Origin: Mikania micrantha
Lineage: Eukaryota; Streptophyta; Magnoliopsida; Asterales; Asteraceae
DNA length: 64,000 nt
NCBI GenBank assembly: GCA_009363875.1
Contig: CM018696.1
Location: 21,899,475-21,963,474, forward strand
Direction: 5' to 3'
A program made the position numbers and the translations under genes. Positions 25,201 to 36,207 of the stretch are shown in pieces (position 1 is the first letter of the stretch; each line of letters starts with the position of its first letter). The notes beneath the pieces are model-generated. The model had not been told where the DNA came from, searched no databases, and saw nothing but the letters and a program-made list of their open reading frames with translations.

Positions 25201-25886
25201 AAACATAAGTTAGTGCTCACCAAGCACTGTCCGACGTGAACTTTACCACACTTGTTACATCGGTTCACATCCTCACGCTTCAACCTCTTGCTTGAAAACT
25301 TTCGTTGGTCTGTTCGACCCCTCTTAGTCCCGAAAGACTCTTTCAATTTTGCTTCTTCTTTGGCTGCTTCAGCAGACATAACATCATCCCAAACTATCCC
25401 ACTGAGTTCAACAGTGGAGTCGAAGGTCTTGGGAGCATTGGCCTTGACATGAATTCTGACCTTTAGAGGCAAACCCTCCATGCAAAACTTCACCCTCCTT
25501 TCCTCAGTAGCAACTAGATGAGGCACAAATGCCATCTCATTAAACCGTGAAGTGTACTGCCTGTGATTCAGGCTTCCAGCTTTCAGCACCAGAAACTCTC
25601 TTTCAACTTTATCCAGTTTGTTCTTGGGACAGAACTGTTTAACAACCAGTTCCCTGAGATCATCCCAAGTCATCTTCTCCATATCAGCTGCAGACTTGGA
25701 CTGCTTAATGGTGTTCCACCAGTGTAGTGCCTCCTCGACAAAGGAGTGAGCTACAAACTTGACAGCTTGATTAATTCGGCACTCACTGATGGAGATAACA
25801 GCCTCCATCGCAGAAATCCAGTGGCAGGTGGCCACATCATCCTTCTTTCCATCAAAGGTCGGTGGGTTACATCCCTTAAGTTCCAT
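22209..25886 (-). pseudogene. Ty3/gypsy gag-pol, broken
   Basis: On the minus strand: capsid-like gag with CNPPTFDGK (from about 25886), three CCHC knuckles, and protease DSGAS (Ser in place of Thr in the usual DTG). Reverse transcriptase follows with FIDD, then RNase H (TDHKSLK) and integrase. The frame is open from 26006 to 24120 but then breaks: a frameshift near 24120, a stop after the FIDDILIY motif near 23908, a shift near 23450 and stops near 22913 and beyond. The integrase is split by the solo LTR (18037-22208) and resumes at 17965-18036. The product would be replication machinery of a retrotransposon; this copy cannot make it. Confidence 0.9.
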
Positions 25887-26622
25887 GTACACGAAATCCA
25901 TGAATACTCGAAATACTAGTGTACATGAAATATCCATATACTCGAACTCCTGAGTACTCGAATTCTCATGCATACTCGAATTCACATGTGTACTCGAAGT
26001 CCACATACTCGAAGAGAGGGGTTTCGAGTACTACTTTTGTGCATCATTTCGTGTACACATCTTTCGGTCATAAAACATTTCAGAAATTCATCTAAGACCA
26101 TGGGAAACTAGTTATAGGTTTCCATATGTTGTTACCAACACACTGGAACCTCAAAGTTACGAACTTTATAAAGGTGTGAGCTTTATGCATAAGTTCACTT
26201 TTGACTAACAATCCTTACTTTTGTATAAAAATCCTAACTTTTGTACATAGACCACTTACTTGTAGCTAGATGATCCTCCCTGTAGATTCTCGTGCGTTTC
26301 CTCTTCCGTTTGGTCGATCAAATGCTCGATTCTTGAAGTTCTTGAACCCTACTTCGTGTACTCGAGAGGGAAGGTGCTTTCAGCCAAAGGTCAGCACGTT
26401 TCCCAAGGCACCACTATTTATAGGCAAGGATTGGTACTCGAAATCTGGGAAATTTCGAGTACTATTTTCGAGTACAGTGTACTCGAAATCCACTATTGAG
26501 TACACGAACTCGAGACCTTAACTTTGTTATTTTTTTTCGTCCATTTTTCCAACAAGTTAAATATCCGTTACGCATTCGTAAGTTCAAATAACTTGTATTT
26601 TTAGAGAATTTGGGATGTCACA
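25887..26622 (-). mobile_element. 5' LTR remnant of the minus-strand gypsy (family D)
   Basis: Read on the minus strand it begins TGTGACATCCC at 26622. It is similar over most of its length to 57840-58523, including the block CCAAAGGT(C/G)(A/T)GCACGTTTCCCAAGGCAC. Gag begins where the LTR similarity fades, so the LTR's 3' part, primer site and gag start are missing. As a result the gag frame runs on into LTR sequence up to 26006. Confidence 0.6.
25900..26515. repeat. TACTCGAA motif array
   Basis: TACTCGAA or its reverse complement TTCGAGTA occurs about ten or more times here. It also recurs at 57845-58412 in the related LTR. Confidence 0.7.
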
Positions 26623-26683
26623 AAAATGGTGTTTTAGTATTATTTATGAAATAATAATTTTATTGGAGGAATTAATTATTATG
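26623..26683 (+). mobile_element. Fragment of the copia 5' LTR
   Basis: It matches the copia 3' LTR from 51995 (AAAATGGTGTTTTA and onward). It is split from the rest (42692 onward) by the solo LTR at 26684-42686. Confidence 0.75.
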
Positions 26684-27706
26684 TGTAACGACCCGTTTTC
26701 GGATAATATTAAAATATAATATAATTGGTGGATAATTATCATTATATTTTAACTGATGGGTGTTTTAATAACAGTTGAGGTGTTAGAGTTAACTAGTAGT
26801 TACTTGATTATGTTGATTAAGTAGTTAGCTAATTTAAAAGGTTGAGGGACCAAAGTTGTCAAGTAGGCAAAATTGGCATGAAAGAGGGATAAGACCTTGA
26901 CTTTGGTCAAAATCCCCATTTATTCTTGTATGTGTGTGTCGTTCAAGAGAGGATCAAGAGAAGAGAAAACGCAAAGAAAAGATTGATCAAATTGGTGCAT
27001 GGTTCATGGTTTGATCTTGGATGCAAGTATATATTTGAGTTCTCCTAACAACATACAATATCAAGGTATGAATTTTTGAGTGTTTTGGGTGTAAATTTTG
27101 TGGGTATCATGTAGGGGTGTGGGTAAAATGGGTGAAACTCTAAATTGGGTGTTTAGAGGGTCTTAAATATTGTTATTCTTAGTGATAATCATCTAAGAAC
27201 AAATTTTTGATTTTTTTCTTTCATGTTGTTGTAAGATGATAAATGGGGTTTTGTAAGTTCATGAGGTATATGAACAAGGTGGTTAAATTTGGTCTTAAAT
27301 GTTGGGTGTGATGATTTCATGGGGTTTTTGTTGTTTGTTTATGAAAATGATGAATTTGTTCATTTAGAAACCAAAATGGAGTTTGATGTAACATCAGTGC
27401 CGGAACCGTCACCGGAACAGTGATCTCTACAGTACATGAACAGTAAAACAGGTACAAATCATATACATTTTAGTACGTTTCAGATTCATATCATTTATCA
27501 TTGTCACTTTGTGTTATCATAGAACAAATTCAGAAACATTTAACAGAAACACAGTTCAGAACAATGATTCTTGCGTCAGATAATTGTCAGGCAATACAGA
27601 ACTATTATGTGATTATTTGATTAGGAGTTATACGTATAAACGTAAGTGAGGCTTTATAGAACAAAACACACGAATATCGTTATGTGAATGCTAAATTGAC
27701 GGGTTA

Positions 27707-27835
27707 TTCGTATAGGTGACGATCTGTACGAATATACCTGAAAGTTTAACGTTCTGAATGATATTCTATAATTAGAAAACAAGATTGAAAAGTATAGTTA
27801 TCGTCGTGTTCGTACGGGTGACGATTCGAACGAAT
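27707..27835 (+). promoter_or_regulatory. Paired 26-bp palindromic U3 modules
   Basis: Modules at 27707-27732 and 27810-27835. Arms are TTCGTA...TACGAA and TTCGTA...AACGAA around a shared core GGTGACGAT. TGACG is the core recognised by TGA-type bZIP factors. Confidence 0.6.
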
Positions 27836-28439
27836 ACGCGCGACAACCGTACATTTCGATTTAAACAGTAGATTAATATTCTAAATTTTTAATAAATAGA
27901 AGATATTAGTTAATTTATTAGGAATCACAACATTGAATAATTAAATGATTTCTAATTTTATTATCATGTCGTTTAGTCGCGAAAACTTCATGATCCGGCA
28001 TTTTTCGAGAAACCGATCGAGACGGACTAACCGGGGGCGATGGGATCATTTATTATGGCATTAAGTTGCCATAATTAGCTTCACCAACCTCTCTCTCTCT
28101 CTCTTCATCTCGTCTCTCTTCTCTCTCTCTAAAAACACTCTCAAGAACAAAACTTCTCTCTACGATTGGGAGCTCGGTTCAAGTCGGATTCAAGCAATCT
28201 AGGTGTCAAGACGTTTATCTCAGCACGTAGATCAAGAAAATACAAGAAGCTTAGACATTCATCCACTGAAATTGAGGTAATGTTTGTGATAAATTCGGTT
28301 AGTGTGTGTATGTCACGATTCCAATGGGTTTTGTAGTATAAATCGATTTTAGACATTTAAATCACTTAGGTTAAGGTGTTATAAGCAGTTGGTTGTTATT
28401 AGAATTGGATTTATAACAGGTTTAGCTCGTTAATACGAG

Positions 28440-28930
28440 GATGGGGACGCCAAAACATTTACAGGTTCGTGAGGCTCATCAGTCGAACCCATCAGTTTCC
28501 CTAGCCGAACCTTTTATGCCGACCGAACCCTCCTTTTTCTGCAACGAACCTTGTGATCCACTGCAACGAACCCTGTGATCCACTGCAACGAACCCTGTGA
28601 ACACGTGCAACGAACCTGTAGGGCCTGGCTAAACCTCTGCAACGAACCTGGGCTATTCTGAGCCACGAACCCTGCGTGAGTCAGCTAAAACTCTGGGTTC
28701 CCGAACCTGTATACCTAACTCACGAACCATTAAGGGGACGAACCTTTCATCTAGAGCCGAACCCTCGAGGGAACAAACCTATATTCTTCCCACGAACCCA
28801 TAGTGACCGGCGAACCTAGGAATATGCAAGGGGTGGCCGAACCTTTAGGGTTCGTTAGATTTAAAGATGGCCGAACCTTCTCATTTAAAATCAGCCGAAC
28901 CCTTGGATAAATCTAATAGGTTCGCTGCCC
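28440..28930 (+). repeat. CGAACC motif array in the 5' LTR
   Basis: More than twenty CGAACC(C/T) occurrences, many as CCGAACC or ACGAACC, at 15-30 nt spacing. An embedded CTGTGATCCACTGCAACGAA duplication lies near 28550-28590. It lies between the first donor-like site and the second intron module. Confidence 0.75.
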
Positions 28931-29813
28931 TAATCAAAGTATTGGACCTAAATGTTGTTAATTTGGTAAAAATGGGAATGCAAGAATACATACATGCATG
29001 TAATATGTATTGTGTGTGTGCATGGGGCTAGACATGCATGGGGAGATCTCGTAGATGCATGCATGAATTGGGGGTGTTATGATTTTGTTTAACTTGTAAT
29101 AAGGATGTAGGGTTAATAAGAGATATGGGTTTTCATGAAACACAATAACACGTCAATATTAGTATTAACATCTTTTGAATTAGTCTAACACATGTGAAGG
29201 ATTTTCCAAGAACTCATATGGATTACAATCAAAGTTGGCTGATCAATTTAGAAATCAAGGACTTTCATTTGGTCTCAAATGGACCCAATGGGACTTGATT
29301 GAGTCCATCATATGTTACACGTTTAATTAAATTCTAATAATGATGTTTTTAATATAGAATTGGAAATGTGTGAATGTTTCCAATTAAAATCTCGTTTAAT
29401 TTGAAATATAATTTATAATTGTCATTGGTTTCTTTTAAATTTATTTAGTTATAAAAGTTAATTGTAATATCATGGATCGGGATTTTGTTGTAAAATAGAC
29501 AATATAATTGTCGGGATTTAAACAGAAAACAAAGGAAACTCTGCAGAAATTTTCTAAAATATAAAAGTAAATTATTATGATAAACTATGGGAATTGGGAT
29601 CATTAAGAAGGGTAACTAAGATAGAGTAGATCTTAGATACACTTAGCACTAAGACACTTAGTTGCACACACGACAAGACCCAAAACTTTAGGCACAACGA
29701 CTACTACGCGTACTTATCGTATTCGAATTCTATTAAAATAACTCAGGAACTGAAGAAACCTAGCTACAAACAAGAGCGCGCATTTTGTGTAGATCCTTTA
29801 CATAGCAACACAG

Positions 29814-30974
29814 GTGAGTTCATTGCCCCTTTTCTAACATTTTGTTTTTAAAACGCGGGGCTGAGAAGCATGCGTAAACTGTTTATTAAATTGTTTACTT
29901 AAATGCTTTTAATTTGATATGTTTACATATATATAAAAAGGTTATCCTAGACAATGTCTAGGGAGATTTTATGCAGGTTTACTAACTGATTTACTTGTAA
30001 ATTAAGTGAATAATCAGATTTAAACTAAAAGGTTTCAACAGATCAAAACATTTCAAAAGAATCACATCAAACATTTCGACAAAACAAGTGTGGGAGTTCA
30101 AGGAATCAAACTAATCATTTTGACAAATCAAATGGGTGAATTCAATGAATCAAATGAAACATTTTGGTGAAACAAGTGTGGGACTTCAACAAATCAAACA
30201 AAACAATCTTTGCAAAGACAATATTCAATGTTCTCCAAATCAAGTGTTTGTTGAACTATGAATCAAGTGTACATTTGATCAATGAATCTAGTATTCTATG
30301 ATCAACGAATCAAGTACACATTGTAACAGAATCAGACGAATCAATAAATCATTTTCAAGGGAGAACCTGGGAATATCAGAGATAACATATGCCAAAACAG
30401 ACGAAATAAAAACCCTACATTTCAAGAAGTCCTAGCTAGACCGTTTGATTTGTAGGTCATATGTTTGAGGATATTTACAGATTCCCTAAATACTAAGTAC
30501 CTTGATTGACAGACTAGTTTACTCGAGTATGACCAAAGGCCCCAATCAATAGGACTTAGATTTTATTAAATGTTTATTTATTTATATAATTAAGCATTTA
30601 TAACTGTTTATACAATTACGGTGGTTGATTATATTGAGTGATGAACTTATGAAATCAACATGGATTTCAAATGATTGTAAATACAGGGACAACAAACAGA
30701 GGAACTTATGGAATTGTGTTAAGGGTAAAAATGCTTAATTATCATTAACAACAGTGTCATATACGGATTAGTATGTGGTGGGACGGGGCTGGGCGGGCGG
30801 TAAGTTCGACCCTACATATGCCCTATATATAAGCATACCGATTCGGATATTACATGTGGTGTTAATGAGGTTAGGGTCTTTACCAAAGGAGGTTTTCAAA
30901 TCATTTTCAATTACTAAAAACTATATGAACTCACTAACCATGTGTTGACTTGATCTTTTTGCATGACTTCTCAG
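29814..30974 (+). other. Predicted LTR intron module (copy c, 5' LTR)
   Basis: CAG|GTGAGT at 29813/29814, branch-like CTCAC at 30930-30934 and CTTCTCAG|GT ending at 30974. GGTGAGTTCAT (29813-29823) pairs with ATGAACTCACT (30925-30935) with one G-U. Confidence 0.5.
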
Positions 30975-31330
30975 GTGACGAACAGGTTAATTAAGAAGTC
31001 ATTTCCTTTGGACTAGGACTTCAGATAGGAGACTTAGTATTTTGGACCTGCATACTTTTGAAGACATCATTATACAATTTATTTTGTATATCTTGTGTAA
31101 ATACAAGATAGTTATTTTATGATGTTTACAATAGATTTACATTGTTAAATTATAAACGATACTGATGTAATTTAACTTTGTAATTCTATTATCTTAGCAT
31201 TTCTCAGTTATATCATGTGCAATGTAAACAATCTGATCACTTTAGATTATCACTCACGATATCGCGCCTCGGGAACCTTCCGCCCGATGGGGACCTCGAT
31301 CCTACCCCGCCGGCTCGGGGTGTGACAGAT

Positions 31331-31343
31331 TGGTATCAGAGCC
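31331..31343 (+). other. Primer-binding site, initiator tRNA-Met type
   Basis: TGGTATCAGAGCC begins three bases after the 5' LTR, the usual position and sequence for a tRNA-iMet primer in plant LTR elements. Confidence 0.95.
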
Positions 31344-31503
31344 ATGGTTATAGGGAAATATAGGTCACTTATTTATATGGTTTGGCCTAGACTATAACCT
31401 AGGGACCCTGCATATAGAGAAAACAGGACTTAGGAATTAATTGCATACTGTCTTCTGTATTCGATCATTGCACTAACCGATAACTTTATTGGTTATGATC
31501 AGA

Positions 31504-34500
31504 ATGCCGCCGAGAAGACAGCCTCCTTTGATACAGCTACCACCCCAAGACTTGGCTCCACACTCCTCCACACCGTCACCAAATGATTCGCCACCACCAC
31601 CTCCTCCACCTCCTCCTCCCCCTCCTCCATTGATTACTCAAGCATCTGGTTCGGGCACAACACCGACCATGGATCCTACTACTATCGCTCTGGTGACGTT
31701 ACTGAGTAGCCAGATGACAAATCAGATGAAAGAAGCAATACCGGAGATCTTCCTTCGTCTTCGTAATGAAATCCTCAACACTGGCAACACATCAGGAGAA
31801 GCCAGTGGAAATACTGGAGATTCCTCTCATTACTCCTACAAGTCCTTTGTAGGATGTAAACCACCCAGTTTTAGTGGGTCTGAAGGCGCCGTTGGATTAA
31901 TCCAATGGATTGAGAAGATTGAGGCAACCTTGGATCTTTGCAGTTGCCCTGAACACCACAAGGTCCGTTACTCAGCTGGAACATTCAACAAAAGGGCTCT
32001 GACTTGGTGGAATGGTCAGATCAACGCCTGAGGAAGAGAGGAAGCTATGGCAATGCCATGGGAAGACTTCAAGGCACTGCTGCGAACATAATTCTGCCCC
32101 AAGAATGAGCTGCAGAAGTTGGAGGTTGAACTATCCAACCATGTGATGAATGGGGCTGATCACATGGGCTATACTACTCGCTACCACGAGCTAGTTGCAT
32201 TGGTGCCAGACATGGTACTGACTTTAGAAAAGAGGATAGACCGTTATGTAGGTGGACTTCCCGCCTGCATTCAGGGCATGGTGGTTTCAGCCAACCCTCC
32301 TACTGTTGAATTTGCAGTGAGACTGTCTGGGAAACTCACTGACCTCATGGTAGCCTCTGGAGTTCTAAAGAAGGAGGCTGAACCCGGCAAGAACAAAGCT
32401 GAGTCTTCAAAGAAACCCTCCCATCATCAGAAGAAGAAGCAGAAGACCATCAAGAACTACACAGTGGCCACACCTCTTCAACAAGTGGCAGCAGCACCAC
32501 AGAACCCCAACCGCAAACCTTACACTGGCACGTTTCCTTTGTGTGCCAAGTGTCAGTATCATCACCCTACTGACACTCCCTGCAAGCAATGCACGGGATG
32601 CGGAAGAAAGGGCCATTGGGTCTAGTACTGCCGGATGACACCTAACCAAGCAGTCAACAATGCTGCTTTGGCTCTCCCTCCACCAGCTAATCAGAACCAT
32701 GGTGGATGCTATAACTGTGGCGAACAAGGCCACTTTGCGAAGAACTGCCCGAAGAAGGCACAACCAGCAGTTCAAGCACCCCGTGGACGAGCCTTTGCTA
32801 TCGGAGCACCAGCTGCACGCCAGGACCCAAATGTGGTCACTGGTATGTTTCTCTTACATGACTTTTATGCATCTGTTCTATTTGATACTGGTGCGGATCA
32901 GAGTTTTATCTCTACCGACTTTGCATGCCAATTAGTTTCCATAGAGGAACAGTTAGACTCCCCTTACATTATAGAAGTAGCTAACGGGAAACAAATCACA
33001 GTTAGTACAGTTTATAGGAACTGCCCATTGACACTTAACGGTCATACATTCACCATCGATTTGATACCGATGGAGTTGGGTAGTTTCGACATCATTGTTG
33101 GAATGGATTGGCTTTCCTCTAACCGAGTGGAAGTCATCTGTTCTGAGAAGCTGCTTCGAGTCCCATTGCCGAGTGATCGTGTATTGGAAGTTAAAGGGGA
33201 TCAAGCAAAACGAAGTGTCAAAATCATCTCTTGCATAAAGGCGCGTAAGTGTCTACAGAAGCAGTGCATAACTTTTCTGGCTCATGTAGTGGAAAAAGAG
33301 AAAGACAGGAAGAAAATTCAAGACGTACCGGTAGTGAGAGAATATCCTGAAGTATTCCCTGAAGACCTGCCAGGTTTGCCACCTGTGCGACCGGTAGAGT
33401 TTCGCATTGACTTAATTCCTGGAGCAACTCCAGTTGCTAAATCTCCTTACAGGTTAGCACCTTCAGAGATGCAGGAACTGTCTAATCAATTACAGGAGCT
33501 ACTTGACAAGGGTTTCATCAGACCGAGCTACTCACCTTGGGGAGCTCTCGTTTTGTTCGTAAAGAAGAAAGATGCATCGTTCAGAATGTGCATAGATTAC
33601 AGAGAGCTGAACAAACTAACCATCAAGAATCGATATCCATTGCCGAGGATTGATGATTTGTTTGACCAACTGCAAGGAGCTCAATATTTTTCAAAGATTG
33701 ACTTGCGGTCTGGATATCATCAGCTGAGAGTTCAAAATGAAGACATACCGAAAACGGCCTTCCGAACCAGATATGGGCATTATGAATTTTTGGTGATGCC
33801 CTTCGGATTGACAAATGCACCTACGGTTTTCATGGACCTCATGACCCGAGTGTGCAAGCCATACTTGGATCAGTTTGTCATTGTCTTTATTGATGACATA
33901 CTGATTTATTCCAAGACCAAGACAGAACATGAGCAACACCTTAGAAAGATCTTGGAGCTGTTGAAAGAAGAGAAACTCTATGCCAAATTCTCCAAATGTG
34001 AATTATGGCTAAGAGAAGTTCAATTTTGGGTCATGTGGTCAATAGCGAGGGAATTCATGTAGACCATGCCAACATCGAGGCGATAAAGAATTGGGACACT
34101 CCGAAGACACCGACGGAGATACGGTCTTTTGTAGGATTGGCAGGTTATTACAGAAGGTTTATCTCAAACTTTTCTAAAATAGCTTTGCCTCTCACTAAGT
34201 TAACTCAGAAGAGTGAACCGTTTGTCTGGGAGCAGAAACAAGAAAATGCTTTCCAGACCTTGAAACAGAAATTATGTGATGCTCCAATCCTATCTCTCCC
34301 AGAAGGCTGTGATGATTTTGTTGTATACTGTGATGCTTTCCATCAGGGACTCGGTTGCATGTTAATGCAACGGGACAAAGTCATAGCCTATGCATCAAGA
34401 CAGTTAAAAGTTCATGAGAAGAACTACACTACTCATGATCTTGAACTGGGAGCAGTAATCTTCGCCTTGAAGATTTGGAGACATTACTTATATGGCACCA

Positions 34501-36173
34501 AGTGTACAATATTTACTGATCACAAAAGTCTGCAACACATCTTTGATCAGAAGGAGCTTAACATGCGACAACGCTGTTGGGTTGAACTTCTAAATGATTA
34601 TGATTGTGTAATTAAGTACCATCCGGGAAAGGCGAACGTTGTAGCTGATGCCTTGAGCCGGAAGGAACGAGTCAAACCCCTACGTGTTAGAGCAATGGGG
34701 ATAACCGTGCAGACCAGCTTAAGTGACAAGATTATTCAGGCACAACAAGAATCAGTCAATCGAGGAAGCTTGAAGAAAGAACTTGATTGTGGAGCAGAAA
34801 AACACTTTGAAACGAAGCCTGACGGAATGATCTACTATCGGGAACGTATATGGATCCCGGCGGTAGATGAATTGAGGAAACTTATCTTCGATGAGGCACA
34901 CAAAACTAAATACTCTGTTCATCCGGGTGCTGATAAGATGTACCAAGACCTGCGTGGATTTTATTGGTGGCCTGGAATGAAGAAAGACATAGCCGAATAC
35001 GTCGGTCAATGTCTAACGTGTGCGAAGGTAAAGGCGGAACACCAGAGACCGTCTGGTTTACTGGAACAGCCTGAGATTCCGCTCTGGAAGTGGGAACAAA
35101 TAGCTATGGATTTCATTACCAAGCTACCCCGCACTTCTAGTGGTCATGATACAATTTGGGTAATCATTGATCGTTTAACCAAATCTGCACATTTCTTGCC
35201 CATGCGTGAGAACTTCACCATGGATAAACTGGCAAGATTATACATCAACGAGATAGTGGTACGCCACGGTGTGCCATTGTCTATTATTTCTGATCGAGAT
35301 AGCAGATTCACATCCAGGTTCTGGCAGTCACTGCAAAAGTCTCTAGGGACATAGTTAAATCTGAGTACAGCTTATCATCCACAAACGGATGGTCAAAGCG
35401 AACGTACTATCCAAACCCTAGAGGACATGCTGAGGACCTGTGTATTGGACTTCGGTGGAAACTGGGACTCCCATTTGCCCCTGATTGAATTCTCCTACAA
35501 TAACAGTTACCACAGTAGTATCGGATGTGCACCATTCGAGGCTCTTTATGGCCGGAAATGTCGATCACCGATCTGTTGGACTGAAATTGGAGACAACCGA
35601 ATAACTGGGCCAGAACTAATTCAAGAAACCACTGACAAGATAGTTCAGATTCAAAGAAGACTACAAGCAACAAGGAGCAGATAAAAGAGCTACGCCGACA
35701 AACGGCGCAAGCCGTTGGAATTCCAAGTGGGAGATCGTGTAATGTTGAAGGTATCCCCATGGAAAGGGGTTGTACGCTTTGGAAGGAAAGGCAAATTAGC
35801 ACCACGATACGTGGGACCATTCGAGATCATCGAACGTATAGGTCCTGTAGCATATCGACTGAGATTACCAGATGAACTCAGTAGGGTGCATGACGTGTTT
35901 CACGTCTCAAATATAAAGAAATGCCTTGCTGACGAGTCTCTCGTCATTCCAATAGAAGAGATTCAAATCGATGAACAGTTACATTTTATAGAAGAACCTT
36001 TGGAGATTATGGATCGCAAGGTAAAACAACTGAGGCGAAGCCATATTCCTATTGTAAAGGTTCGATGGAATTCAAGACGCGGGCCCGAGTTCACTTGGGA
36101 GCGTGAAGATCACATGAAGTTAAAGTATCCCCAACTGTTTAAAGAGGAAGCTATACCTGATAACAACTCTTAA
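31504..36173 (+). pseudogene. Chromovirus gag-pol, broken by five stops and one frameshift
   Basis: Chosen start ATG CCG CCG (31504). In order: proline run (about 31580-31630), capsid, CCHC knuckles (CYNCGEQGHFAKNC near 32708), protease DTGAD near 32886 and reverse transcriptase FIDD near 33886. RNase H (YCDAFHQG), integrase with an HHCC-type finger and DDE core, a GPF-type module and a C-terminal chromodomain (about 36000-36130) follow. Chromodomains guide integration to marked chromatin. In-frame stops lie at 32029, 32089, 32623, 35352 and 35682. A one-base loss near 34026 shifts the frame between reverse transcriptase and RNase H. All stops are single changes; the domain order is otherwise complete. 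Confidence 0.95.
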
Positions 36174-36197
36174 ATTTCGGGACGAAATTTCTCTAAC

Positions 36198-36206
36198 AAG
36201 GGGAGA
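36198..36206 (+). other. Polypurine tract
   Basis: AAGGGGAGA lies one base before the 3' LTR. The upstream TTCGGGACGAAATTTCT block is shared with other gypsy 3' ends (near 61390 and 61470). Confidence 0.9.
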
Positions 36207-36207
36207 C

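Larger units (their letters stand above)
27387..31327 (+). repeat. 5' LTR of the chromovirus
   Basis: TGTAACATC...GGGGTGTGACA. In order it holds the paired U3 palindromes, a CT-rich tract near 28089 (probable leader start), a TTGAG|GTAATG donor-like site near 28276, the CGAACC array, the intron module at 29814-30974, and a GC-rich end (CCGCCCGATGGGG). No clear TATA box was found; TTTATTATGG near 28050 is the closest. Confidence 0.95.

Noticed and set aside
16327..26622. A single complete minus-strand gypsy with its two LTRs
   Set aside because: The left LTR and the right LTR remnant do not resemble each other and their flanks show no matching duplication, so they cannot be paired with confidence.
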